Assembly: GCF_003688995.1 (NCBI RefSeq)
Contig: NZ_PENI01000017.1
Location: 1 to 64,000, forward strand
Direction of reading: 5' to 3'
DNA from: Streptomyces shenzhenensis
GTDB taxonomy: Bacteria > Actinomycetota > Actinomycetes > Streptomycetales > Streptomycetaceae
Length of the DNA stretch: 64,000 nt
The notes beneath the pieces are model-generated. The model saw only the letters and a list, made by a program, of their open reading frames with translations. It searched no databases and was not told the DNA's origin. The position numbers and the translations under genes were made by a program. This document shows positions 1 through 7,450 of this stretch, piece by piece (position 1 is the stretch's first letter; each line of letters begins with the position of its first letter).

Positions 1-120
1 GGGAAGAAACACGTCCAGGCCGTGCTCGCTCTCGCCCGCCGACGTGTCAACGTTCTGTGGGCTCTGATCCGTGACCGACGGTGCTATCAAGTCGCGCCTC
101 CAGTGACTACGGCCGCTTGA
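1..120 (+). CDS. IS110-family transposase, C-terminal end (partial)
   Basis: Reading frame 1 is open from the window edge to a TGA at 118-120 and encodes about 39 residues. The opening residues GKKHVQAVLALARRRVNVLW match the extreme C-terminus typical of IS110/IS116/IS902-type transposases, where a conserved lysine/arginine-rich helix follows the serine-containing transposase domain. The catalytic DEDD part lies outside the window, so integrity of the element cannot be judged. A second transposase wreck follows directly, marking this edge as a site of repeated insertion. Confidence 0.75.
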   Translation, partial: GKKHVQAVLALARRRVNVLWALIRDRRCYQVAPPVTTAA

Positions 121-181
121 CGACAGCATTAGGAAGCGGGGCCGCGGGACTGGTCCGGCTGCGGGCCGGGAACCAGCGGCT

Positions 182-480
182 GCTGAAGGCAGAGGAGGCC
201 CGTTCCGGTCGTCGGACGTCATCTGCCCCGCGCCCAGCCGGCCCCTCCGTACCGGATCTGGCCGTGCGTGACTTCACCGCGAAGTCGTTGAACACCCGGT
301 GGTGCGGCGACATCACCGGCTGTGTCCGGCCATGGTCATCGGCATCTGCTCGCGCCGCGTGATCGGCTGGTCCATCGCCGACCAACACGGACTTCCAGGG
401 AGGAACCCCTCCACCAGCGACGCCTCGACTCGGAGGAGCTGTTCTGCCGGTCGGCCTACTCGGTGATGGGCGAGGCCAGG
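182..480 (+). pseudogene. Decayed IS3-type transposase (rve integrase core)
   Basis: Two frames carry consecutive pieces of one protein. The frame ending at 362 contains the run PDLAVRDFTAKSLNTRWCGD, which matches the segment of IS3-family OrfB transposases leading into the first catalytic Asp (DIT). A different frame starting near 332 carries VIGICSRRVIGWSIADQH, the strand around the second catalytic Asp region. The normal spacer between the two blocks is missing and the frame is shifted, so this is a deletion-plus-frameshift remnant. No terminal inverted repeats could be assigned. The remaining sequence to about 480 is not recognisable. Confidence 0.6.
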
Positions 481-486
481 CCGCGT

Positions 487-873
487 TCAGAAACTCGTCC
501 GCTCTGTCTCCTGTGGTACCGCGTATCCAGGCACAGAAGGCCATCGCAGGGTCAGTACCACGGAGTCATCTTCAGCGACCCAAGAGTGATCCACTCCCTG
601 CCCCCAAACGACATAGTCGCCCAGTTCTTCCAGCAGCACGCTACGACCGGGGAACTCCATGCGGAAGCGACCTGAGATGAGAACCAGGAGAGCCGTACGC
701 ACCTCGCCCTCAACCCATTGCGCTCGTTGGTCACCGCGTGGATGGACGCCCCATTTGACCTCCACGGCGTGGCTGTGGCGAGGATCTCCGTGCTCCCTGA
801 AGTGGCCGAGCAGCCATCCCCGGTCCATTGTCGCGTCCTTGCCTGCATTGCCTACGTACACGCGGTCTTCCAT
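487..873 (-). CDS. Cupin-like conserved protein, function unknown
   Basis: A 128-residue protein opening with MEDRVYVGNAGK. The C-terminal half (VLISGRFRMEFP, then VVWGQGVDHSWVAEDDSVVL) has the glycine turns and late His-x-Trp of a single-domain cupin barrel, suggesting a small-ligand sensor or isomerase-type fold. The usual early HxH metal motif is only loosely present, so no reaction can be named. The ATG at 873 lacks a ribosome-binding site, but a TAGCGT that could serve as a -10 box lies 8 bases upstream on this strand, so the transcript may be leaderless. It stands alone between IS debris and the glycosyltransferase and faces the IS remnants. Confidence 0.65.
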   Translation of the reverse strand: MEDRVYVGNAGKDATMDRGWLLGHFREHGDPRHSHAVEVKWGVHPRGDQRAQWVEGEVRTALLVLISGRFRMEFPGRSVLLEELGDYVVWGQGVDHSWVAEDDSVVLTLRWPSVPGYAVPQETERTSF

Positions 874-1026
874 GCGCCCGAACGCTAGCAGTCGACCACT
901 GTCTTGATCGGCAGAGTGATCAGCACGTACGGAACAGGGCGCCGAACAATCGGAGACCGGCGTCGGCCCACATGGCCAAGTCGAATTTCATTCACGCGAG
1001 TATTTCGGCATGTGCTGGGCGAGAAT

Positions 1027-2232
1027 TCACCGGAGGGCCTCGACCAGCAGACTCGCGGCCGCCGCCGCTCCGTCGGTACGGATCCTGGTGCCCAACTCCC
1101 TTGCCCGCTCACGGGTCTCGGGTGCCAGGGCCGTCTTGAACGCGGCGCTCAGGGACTCGACGGTCGGAACCGGACCGTCGAGTGCCGCACCGATGTCCAG
1201 GTCCGCCACCCGGCCGGCCCAGTACGGGTTGTCCGACATCTGGGCGGCTACCACCACTTGCGGCACGCCCGCCCGGGCGGCCGTCGCTGTCGTGCCCGCG
1301 CCGCCATGGTGCACCACGGCGGCCACCCTGCCGAACAGACCCTGGTGGTTGACCTCGCCGATGGCGAAGCAGTCGTCTCGGTCGTCGACCAGGCCCAGGT
1401 CCGCCCAGCCGCGGGAGACCAGTGCGCGGTGACCCTGTGCGCGGAGCGCCTCGATGACCCCGCGGGCGATGTCCTGCGACGGGCTCATGCTGCCGAAGCC
1501 CACGTAGACCGGCGGATCACCCGCCTCCAGGAACGTCACCAAGTCGGCGGGGAGCGGGCGTTCGTCCGCCAGGCTCCACGCGCCCGTCTGTATCACGTCG
1601 AGGCCCGGGGTCTCCCGCCACGGTCCCAGGGCCGGGTCCGCCGCCAGCCACGGCCGGCCGGTGAAGACGTGGTCGCGGACGTTGTCCACCGGTGGCAGAC
1701 CGATCGTTGCCCGGTGGCCGTTGAGCGCCTCGCCGAACTGCGCGTTCACGTGGTGGGCGTCCAACTCCCACAGCGTCCGGTTGTCGTTGACCTCCGGCTC
1801 CGGCCAGCCCGGCCGTGGCGGCGGAGCATGGTGCGGCGACGGCAGGTGGACCGCCGCATAGCTGGCGTACACGTAGCGGATGCCCGCGGCCTCGGCCACG
1901 GACCGCGCGGCTATCTGCGCCAGGCCGGCCGCCACCAGCGCGTCACATCCGTCGGCCGCTGCAGGGTAGATGTCGAACTGTGTGTCAACCAGCTCGGTCC
2001 GGTACCGGGACAGGTCCGCCGCCGACGGCAGAGCCGTCCCGCGCATCAACTCCCGCACCGGTGGGCCGACAGGCACCAGTTGTACGCCGAGACCGTCCAG
2101 CCGCTCCGCGAACTCGTCGTCCGGCGGGGCGCACATCCGCACCTCCGCACCGAGCTCCCGTAACCGCACCGCGAGTGCCACGAGCGGTTCGACATCGCCA
2201 CGCGTCCCGTATGTGGACAACAACACCCGCAT
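1027..2232 (-). CDS. GT1-family glycosyltransferase (natural-product / glycopeptide GT type)
   Basis: A 401-residue enzyme starting MRVLLSTYGTRGDVEPLVAL, the N-terminal donor-independent GT-B signature of macrolide, glycopeptide and sterol glycosyltransferases. The acceptor half is followed near residue 260 by VYVGFGSMS and near residue 320 by a nucleotide-sugar binding block (VNHQGLFGRVAAVVHHGGAGTT, split here as the HHGGAGTT loop). It should move a sugar from a nucleotide donor to a small lipophilic acceptor in the cytoplasm. The reading frame is open further upstream, but the ATG at 2232 is preceded by AGAGGG and matches the family start. It diverges from the nucleotidyltransferase at 2509, which could supply a nucleotide sugar. 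Confidence 0.88.
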   Translation of the reverse strand: MRVLLSTYGTRGDVEPLVALAVRLRELGAEVRMCAPPDDEFAERLDGLGVQLVPVGPPVRELMRGTALPSAADLSRYRTELVDTQFDIYPAAADGCDALVAAGLAQIAARSVAEAAGIRYVYASYAAVHLPSPHHAPPPRPGWPEPEVNDNRTLWELDAHHVNAQFGEALNGHRATIGLPPVDNVRDHVFTGRPWLAADPALGPWRETPGLDVIQTGAWSLADERPLPADLVTFLEAGDPPVYVGFGSMSPSQDIARGVIEALRAQGHRALVSRGWADLGLVDDRDDCFAIGEVNHQGLFGRVAAVVHHGGAGTTATAARAGVPQVVVAAQMSDNPYWAGRVADLDIGAALDGPVPTVESLSAAFKTALAPETRERARELGTRIRTDGAAAAASLLVEALR

Positions 2233-2303
2233 TCTGCGCCCTCTTTCGTTCTGTCTTCCCATGCGTTTCGGCCCGTACCCGCCCAAGCTTCGCGCAGGGC
2301 CCG

Positions 2304-2334
2304 TTGACAGCGATGCGTCGGTCGTAAGGAATAT
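2304..2334 (+). promoter_or_regulatory. Possible sigma-70-type promoter for the nucleotidyltransferase
   Basis: TTGACA at 2304-2309 is a perfect -35 hexamer; AGGAAT or GAATAT 17 to 19 bases downstream is a weak -10. It lies in the 276-base divergent region between the glycosyltransferase and the nucleotidyltransferase and points toward the latter. The region is noticeably less GC-rich than the surrounding genes. Confidence 0.4.
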
Positions 2335-2508
2335 GCGGCAGCAGTGTAAGTCGCGTGGTGCTGAATGCGGCGGTGATCCCCGGACCAAGGTGATGATCGA
2401 GTTGATTGACGCTGCATCTCGCCTGGAACCGTCCTCGGTGGCTACGGTGAGCGCCGGCGTGCCTTCCAGGCCGGCTCCCGATCGTCAACACAACCTGAGA
2501 GCTGCTGA

Positions 2509-3213
2509 ATGCATAGTTCGTCAGTGTTCATCCCTGATGTTTCGGTCATCTTGCCCTGCGCTGGACTCGGAACGCGATTCAGTGCGCCCTACTCGAAGGA
2601 GTTGCACTGTCTGGCTCCTGGGGTCACGGTCCTGGATCGCAGTCTGGAGGCCGTTGTCAAACTGGCCGAAAGCGGACTCAACGTGCGCCTGGTCGTCGTA
2701 TTCGGGACGCACAAGTTGGACACGGTGCGTTATCTCGCACGGTACGCCGAGACCTTTCAAATGGTCTTTGTCTACCAGAACGAGTCACTTGAACCGGGTC
2801 TCGACGGAGCGATCCGGTCCGCCCTGCCTATGACGCACGGGCCGGTGGCCCTTGTCCTGCCTGACATCGTTGTTTCCGACGCGGACAGTGCCGGCAGTCT
2901 CCTCACCGCGTTGCTGCACGTAGAGGTGACGGGTTGGAGCGTCGTGGCCGCCGAAGAGCGGGATCCCGACGTACTGCGGCAGATGGGCGCGCTGGCCGTG
3001 GTCGAGGCGGGCGGCTTCTCGACGGTGGGCGCGGCCACCGACAAGCCGACGGATCCCTCGGGCTTCAACGCGTTCTGGGGCATGGTCGCAGCCACCGAGA
3101 GCGAGGCCCACAAGTTACCCGACGTGGTGAGAAGAGGGGCGGACAGCCCACTGGCCGGTGCGGTCGCTCTCATGGTGGAGGGAATCATCAACTACAACAC
3201 TCCTGCGGGCTGA
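2509..3213 (+). CDS. NTP-transferase-like protein (sugar nucleotidyltransferase fold)
   Basis: A 234-residue protein with VSVILPCAGLGTRF near the N-terminus followed by a basic SKEL segment. This is the glycine-rich nucleotide-binding loop and lysine of RmlA/GlmU/IspD-type nucleotidyltransferases, here as CAGLGTRFSAPYSKE. A later LPDIVVSDAD supplies the metal-binding Asp pair expected of the fold, and NAFWGM resembles the sugar pocket. It is shorter than RmlA (about 290) and lacks a clear C-terminal domain. Next to the divergent glycosyltransferase it could activate the sugar that enzyme transfers, but the substrate is not readable. Start is the ATG at 2509; no strong ribosome-binding site is visible. 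Confidence 0.65.
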   Translation: MHSSSVFIPDVSVILPCAGLGTRFSAPYSKELHCLAPGVTVLDRSLEAVVKLAESGLNVRLVVVFGTHKLDTVRYLARYAETFQMVFVYQNESLEPGLDGAIRSALPMTHGPVALVLPDIVVSDADSAGSLLTALLHVEVTGWSVVAAEERDPDVLRQMGALAVVEAGGFSTVGAATDKPTDPSGFNAFWGMVAATESEAHKLPDVVRRGADSPLAGAVALMVEGIINYNTPAG

Positions 3214-3266
3214 CACAGCCGCCGTGACCGCCGCGCCGGCCAGGTACTTCAGCATCCGGTTCATGA
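3210..3266 (-). pseudogene. Possible truncated start of a secreted protein
   Basis: On the minus strand an ATG near 3266 begins MNRMLKYLAGAAVTAAVSA, which looks like a genuine streptomycete signal peptide. The frame then runs antisense into the end of the nucleotidyltransferase and loses all character. This may be the 5' stub of a gene cut when the glycosyltransferase/nucleotidyltransferase segment arrived. Evidence is only the signal-like composition. Confidence 0.25.
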
Positions 3267-3374
3267 ACGGGCAACTCCCCGTGGAACACGGCCCCTTACG
3301 ACCACACAAGGCGCCAGATCCTCTTCGCTTCCCAAGCCGAGAGCGGGAGTCCGGGTCTCGGCACCTGGTCCAGG

Positions 3375-3407
3375 AAGAAGGCCCGGGGCGCCGGCCCGGG
3401 CCTTCTT
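3375..3407. terminator. Strong bidirectional hairpin terminator
   Basis: Perfect 13-base arms AAGAAGGCCCGGG (3375-3387) and CCCGGGCCTTCTT (3395-3407) enclose a 7-base loop. It sits between the converging nucleotidyltransferase (ends 3213) and fascin-fold gene (ends 3495) and can end both transcripts. Confidence 0.8.
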
Positions 3408-3494
3408 GTGGTTCTCGGGATTCCCTGCGGCGCTCACCTCACCGAGGTGGGCCGCCCGGCCGTCTCGCCGACGCCTGTGCCGGGTGGGTGGGTG

Positions 3495-4169
3495 TCAGGC
3501 GCCGAGGCCGTAGAGCTTGAACTCTTCCCAGGAGCCGGAGATGGTGGCGGAGCGGGCGCGCAGGGCGTACTGGAGCGAGCCGCTGTAGCTGTTCTCCATG
3601 GTGACGAAGAGGCCGTTCAGCGTGGACTGGAACGCCCAGCGGCCGAGCTCCTCGTGGTAGTAGAGGTAGAACCGCTCCCAACCGCCCACGCTGGTGGAGC
3701 GGGCGCGCAGCACGTTCTGCGCGCTGCCGGTGAAGTTCTTCTCGACCGCTACGTAACGGTCATTGGCCAGGGACTTCAGCGCGACCGTCCCGGTGGTCTC
3801 GTCCCACTCCAGGGCGAAGCCCTCCCAGGAGCCGGCGTACTCGGCGGAACGGGCCCGCAGCACACCGGTGTTGGGGGCGGGGTACGTCTTCTCCGTCGCG
3901 ACGTACTTCCCGTTGCGGACCGACTGCACGGCCAGCAGATCGGGCTCCTCGGCCGTCGTGGAGACACCGTCGCCGGCGGCGAGCGGCGCCTGCCGGGCGT
4001 CCGTGTGCTGGGCGATGCCCGGCAGTTCGGTGCCGTCCACCGCTTCCCACCCGCTGGGGACGGCCGTCGGCCGGTCGGCCTGCGGGGCGGCTCCGGCCGC
4101 GGGTGCGGCCCAGGCGGAGGCCGCCAGCAGAGCGCTGAGGGACAAAAGGACAGGGGTCATGCGTCGCAC
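3495..4169 (-). CDS. Secreted fascin-fold (beta-trefoil) protein
   Basis: A 224-residue exported protein. Residues 1-28 form a signal peptide (basic MRRM, hydrophobic core, ending near AAGAAP). The mature part has three similar units of about 45 residues, each with a pattern like AVQSVRNGKYVATEK, followed by VLRARS and a G-S-W-E-x-F close; these are fascin/beta-trefoil lobes that usually bind sugars or actin-like ligands. With no catalytic domain it is probably a carbohydrate-binding extracellular protein. The GTG at 4169 is chosen over the ATG at 4160 because AGGAAG lies 5 bases before it. Transcribed alone; the hairpin at 3375 follows. Confidence 0.82.
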   Translation of the reverse strand: MRRMTPVLLSLSALLAASAWAAPAAGAAPQADRPTAVPSGWEAVDGTELPGIAQHTDARQAPLAAGDGVSTTAEEPDLLAVQSVRNGKYVATEKTYPAPNTGVLRARSAEYAGSWEGFALEWDETTGTVALKSLANDRYVAVEKNFTGSAQNVLRARSTSVGGWERFYLYYHEELGRWAFQSTLNGLFVTMENSYSGSLQYALRARSATISGSWEEFKLYGLGA

Positions 4170-4570
4170 AGCTCTTCCTCACCCTTCGTGAAACGGATTC
4201 CGGGCACGGCGAGACAGTGGGCCCGCGATGGGTTTCCGCTCGTTTCTCGGGAGATCTACGGAACAAGCAGCGCCGGCCGCTTCACGCGCGCAGGGAATTC
4301 CCGGCCGCGCGGCGGGGCCCCTTCCGTTTCTCTCCGCACCCCCGACAACTGCGATCAGCGCCCCTCCCCGGGCGCTTCGGCAGCCGCTGCGCCATTCGGC
4401 GTAGCCGCCTCAGCGTAAACGGTGGGCGTGGTTTTCGGCAGTGATTTAACGGCGGTTCGGGGGCACTCGATTCGAGTTGCCGGCATTACTGATTCCGCTG
4501 CTTTCCGTTCATGTTGATGAAATGCCGTGTTCGCTGTCGTCGGGTCTGCCGGCTTCCCGCTCGTCCACGG
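4170..4570. other. 400-base intergenic region, nothing assigned
   Basis: Lies upstream of the fascin-fold gene and downstream of the HNH nuclease, so it should hold the promoter of the former and terminator of the latter. I found no convincing -35/-10 pair, long hairpin or small gene. A modest AT-rich patch (about 4440-4530) is the only compositional feature. Confidence 0.5.
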
Positions 4571-5797
4571 CTACGGGCGCAGTGCAGCCGAGTTGCCCTT
4601 GGCTGTCTCCATTGCCTTGTGCCGCTCCATCGCCACCTCGAGCAGGATTTCGCGGAGCGTCTCGCGGGTGCTGCCGCGCGTCTTCACCGCGTGGCAGTTG
4701 GGGCACAGGGCAACCATCTGACTGGGGTGGTCGCGGCCGCCCAGAGCGAGGTCCACGACGTGATCGACTTCGAGTAGCGGCAGCTTCCGGTCGGTCACGT
4801 CGGCAGGCTGCCCCGTGCACCGCGGGTTCTCGCAGCGTCCTTCGCTGCGGTTCAGGACGGCATAGCGGGCGACCTGGGATCGTTTCGGGCTGTGCGTGGT
4901 GCGGGAGACCCGCTCGCCATGCGTCTGCGCCTCCCGTAGCTCGACGAGTCTGCAGCCGCGTTCGTACTCGGCCGCGGTGAGCAGCCACTGCTCCGGGCTG
5001 CTCCCGGTCGGGCGAGGGGGGCTGTCCACGTCAACGTCCTCAAGACCGACCTCAGCGAGGAGTGGTGCGGGGTCGAGGCCGTCGAAAAAGGTGCCCAGCA
5101 GTTCGTCGATCACGGCAAGGCGGGTCAGGGCGGAGTGCCGGAACAGGTCGTACACCGGCTCGGGCAGACCGCCGCGCGGCTGGTTCTCGGCGAACCAGCG
5201 GCGCACCTTCCCGTCGCCGTGTGCGGTGGGGACGTCGCCCGCGTAGTCGTGCAGCGTCCACAGTCCTTCGCGGTGCAGAGAGGCGATGGGATAGTCGGGA
5301 CGCTGCTTCTCCCCCCTCATGCCGTGTCGCGCCAGCAGATCCGCGAGGGCTTCCTCGGTCGCCGACCAGGGAAGCAGCCGGGGCTCACCGCGCAGGGCCC
5401 GCCCCATCGCCCAGAGCAGCGTGATGGGCTTGTACAGGGCAGGAGCGCCTGAAGAGCGGTTCGCCTTCACGCTGGTGACGAGATCGATGAGCTCGTCGTG
5501 GGTGAGGGCGCTCGCGGGAAGGCCCTCCAGAATGTCGAAGCCCAGCCCCTTCAGAAGTCGGGCAGCGTGCTGTGCGCCGCCGGAGAACTCGCTTGCCATC
5601 AGCGGACGTTGGCCGGGCAGGTAGCCGTGTGCGGCTCCGATGATCGCCTTGGAGTCGTAGTGCCGGCCTTCATATGCCACCAGGAAGCGGCGGGCGCGCC
5701 GAAAGCCGTAGCGTTCAAGGAATCCCTCGCGTCCGAGCCGGTCGCACTCCTCGATCGCCCTCTCAACCTCGGTGCGGGTTATGTCCGTCAACGCCAT
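4571..5797 (-). CDS. ScoMcrA-like type IV restriction endonuclease (N-terminal domain + sulfur-binding-type domain + HNH)
   Basis: A 408-residue three-part protein. Residues 1-90 (MALTDITRTEVERAI..., RRFLVAYEGRHYDSKAI) resemble the N-terminal DNA-recognition module of ScoMcrA. Residues 95-190 carry LYKPITLLWAMGRA and later RPDYPIASLHREGLW, the two hallmark segments of the sulfur-binding domain that reads phosphorothioated DNA. Residues 318-372 are an HNH nuclease with zinc cysteines C322, C327, C365, C368 and the catalytic DH pair at 345-346. The family cuts incoming modified DNA. The frame is open 20 codons upstream, but the ATG at 5797 fits the family start. No dnd modification genes lie nearby. 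Confidence 0.78.
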   Translation of the reverse strand: MALTDITRTEVERAIEECDRLGREGFLERYGFRRARRFLVAYEGRHYDSKAIIGAAHGYLPGQRPLMASEFSGGAQHAARLLKGLGFDILEGLPASALTHDELIDLVTSVKANRSSGAPALYKPITLLWAMGRALRGEPRLLPWSATEEALADLLARHGMRGEKQRPDYPIASLHREGLWTLHDYAGDVPTAHGDGKVRRWFAENQPRGGLPEPVYDLFRHSALTRLAVIDELLGTFFDGLDPAPLLAEVGLEDVDVDSPPRPTGSSPEQWLLTAAEYERGCRLVELREAQTHGERVSRTTHSPKRSQVARYAVLNRSEGRCENPRCTGQPADVTDRKLPLLEVDHVVDLALGGRDHPSQMVALCPNCHAVKTRGSTRETLREILLEVAMERHKAMETAKGNSAALRP

Positions 5798-5918
5798 GGC
5801 AAGAACCCTACGCAACGGGTCCGACCTGTCCGCCTGTGTCTTTCCGGCGGTGGTCAAGGGCGCCGGGCAGAAGAATCAGAGACCAGGGGCTCATGGCGTT
5901 GCGACTTGGAGTTCGGGG

Positions 5919-6830
5919 TCACTGGCCGGACGTGATCGTGTCGGGGCGTCGTTCGTTTGTGGCGAAAGTCCAGCGGTTCGTGGACAGGGGGTCGTGGGGG
6001 GTGCTGGTCAGGGGGGCGGTGAAGTCGAAGGGGGTGTGGGTGGTCGTGTGCCAGCCGTGGTGGGTGAGGGTAGTGGCCGAGTCCGGGCGGGGGTCCGGGT
6101 CGAACAGGGCGAGCAGGTCGACGCCGATGCGTTCGCGGGCCGCCGTGTAGAGGGGGGCGTTGCGGACCGCGGCCGGCTCGATGCCCTGTTTCACCTCGTA
6201 CGCGAGGGAGCTTCCGGGGGCGCTGTGGGCGGTGACGGCGGTGATCAGGCGACGTTCCGCGGCCGGTGGGAGGTACAGGAGCAGGCCCTCGGCCAGCCAG
6301 GCCGTCGGGCGGGCGGGGTCGAGGCCCGCTGCCAGCAGGGCCTGCGGCCAGTCGGCGCGTCGCAGGTCCGCAGCGATCGTCACGCGCCGGGCGCGGGGCG
6401 CGGCCCTCAGCGTGTCCAACGTGCGCTGTTTGAAGGTGAGTACGGGCTCCTGGTCGATCTCGAAGACGGTGCTGCCGGGCGACCACGGCAGGCGGTACGC
6501 GCGCATGTCGAGGCCGGCGCCGAGCAGGACCAGTTGGCGGGTGCCCGCCGCGGCGCGGCCCAGCAGGTGGTCGTCGAACACCCGCGTCCGGAGGCCGAAG
6601 TAGCGGCCCAGCCTGCCCCACAGGGGGTCGGCGTCCCCGTCGGGCACCTCGTCGGGGCGTACCGGCCAGCCCGCGCAGGCCCGGGCGGCGCGGACGAAGT
6701 ACTCCGCGTACTCGTCGCGGGCCAGCGCGTCCGGTCTGCCGGTCTCGATGGCCCGCGCGGCGGCCACCATGAGCGCGGTCAGTCCGACGCCCTCCTCGAC
6801 GCCGTCGGTTTCTGGGGCGGTTGCGGCCAT
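5919..6830 (-). CDS. SAM-dependent methyltransferase, TIGR00027 / LCM type
   Basis: A 303-residue protein with the layout of the actinobacterial SAM-dependent methyltransferases related to leucine carboxyl methyltransferase. ALMVAAARAIETGRPDALA occurs near the N-terminus, QLVLLGAGLDMRAYRL forms the SAM-binding glycine loop, FEIDQEPVL carries the acidic ribose-binding residue, and WLAEGLLLYLP is the post-IV motif. It probably methylates a carboxylate or hydroxyl of a small molecule. It is the last gene of the minus-strand block starting at the EF-hand gene, and its start overlaps the end of the isochorismatase-like gene by 52 bases. Its C-terminus (TTLTHHGWHTTTHTPFDF) is typical. Confidence 0.87.
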   Translation of the reverse strand: MAATAPETDGVEEGVGLTALMVAAARAIETGRPDALARDEYAEYFVRAARACAGWPVRPDEVPDGDADPLWGRLGRYFGLRTRVFDDHLLGRAAAGTRQLVLLGAGLDMRAYRLPWSPGSTVFEIDQEPVLTFKQRTLDTLRAAPRARRVTIAADLRRADWPQALLAAGLDPARPTAWLAEGLLLYLPPAAERRLITAVTAHSAPGSSLAYEVKQGIEPAAVRNAPLYTAARERIGVDLLALFDPDPRPDSATTLTHHGWHTTTHTPFDFTAPLTSTPHDPLSTNRWTFATNERRPDTITSGQ

Positions 6831-7450
6831 GCCTCCTCCTCGCCGGGGTGCCGGGTCCATACGGCGGTGCGCTCGTGCGGGGTGACCCGGGCGCCGTAGA
6901 GGCGGCGCATGAAGCCCAGGATCTGCTCGTCCGGGGTGTGCAGGGCGGTGGTGCAGTCGCCGAGGACCGTGATGTGGAAGCCTTTCTGGAACGCGGTACG
7001 GGCCGTGCTGTCCACGCAGACGTCGGTGAAGAGCCCGGCGAAGGCCAGGTGCCCGGTGCCACGGCCGACGAGGTACCGCTCGAAGCCGGCGGACAGGAAG
7101 GCGTCGAAGCACGCCCGCTTGGTGAACACCCGCTCCCCGGGCGCCGGTTCGAGCGGCGCCGCGAACTCGGCACCCCAACTGCCCTCCAGGCACCGGGTCG
7201 GCCGGCCGCGCCGCTCGTCCCGGCGCCGCCAGGCGGGTCCCTGATGGGCCGGGTCCCCGACGAAGCGGACGAACACCACCTCGGTGCCGTGGGTCCGGGC
7301 CGCCGCGACCGCGCGTACGGTGTTGGCGAGGACGGTGCTCAGTGCCGCCCGGTCGCCGGGGCCGCGGGAGGCCGCGAGCGGGCCGGTGCAGAAGTCGTTC
7401 TGTACGTCGACGACGACCAGCGCCGTGCCCCGGTGCGCCGCGGACGTCAT
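6779..7450 (-). CDS. Isochorismatase-family cysteine hydrolase
   Basis: A 223-residue protein opening TALVVVDVQNDFCTGP, with the catalytic Asp of the isochorismatase/nicotinamidase fold in VVVDVQNDF. The second catalytic residue (Lys, in RVFTKRACFDAF) and the nucleophilic Cys in LAFAGLFTDVCVDSTARTA complete the triad. Members hydrolyse amides, carbamates or isochorismate. The early Cys-x-Gly (FCTGP) differs from nicotinamidase, so substrate is unknown. Its ATG at 7450 overlaps the stop of the upstream dehydrogenase-like gene by four bases (ATGA), implying translational coupling. The long C-terminal tail overlaps the methyltransferase start. Confidence 0.87.
   Translation of the reverse strand: MTSAAHRGTALVVVDVQNDFCTGPLAASRGPGDRAALSTVLANTVRAVAAARTHGTEVVFVRFVGDPAHQGPAWRRRDERRGRPTRCLEGSWGAEFAAPLEPAPGERVFTKRACFDAFLSAGFERYLVGRGTGHLAFAGLFTDVCVDSTARTAFQKGFHITVLGDCTTALHTPDEQILGFMRRLYGARVTPHERTAVWTRHPGEEEAWPQPPQKPTASRRASD

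Noticed and set aside
904..2163. Long plus-strand frame of 419 codons
   Set aside because: Antisense to the glycosyltransferase; its residues are the Arg/Pro-rich text typical of shadows in GC-rich DNA, with no domain.
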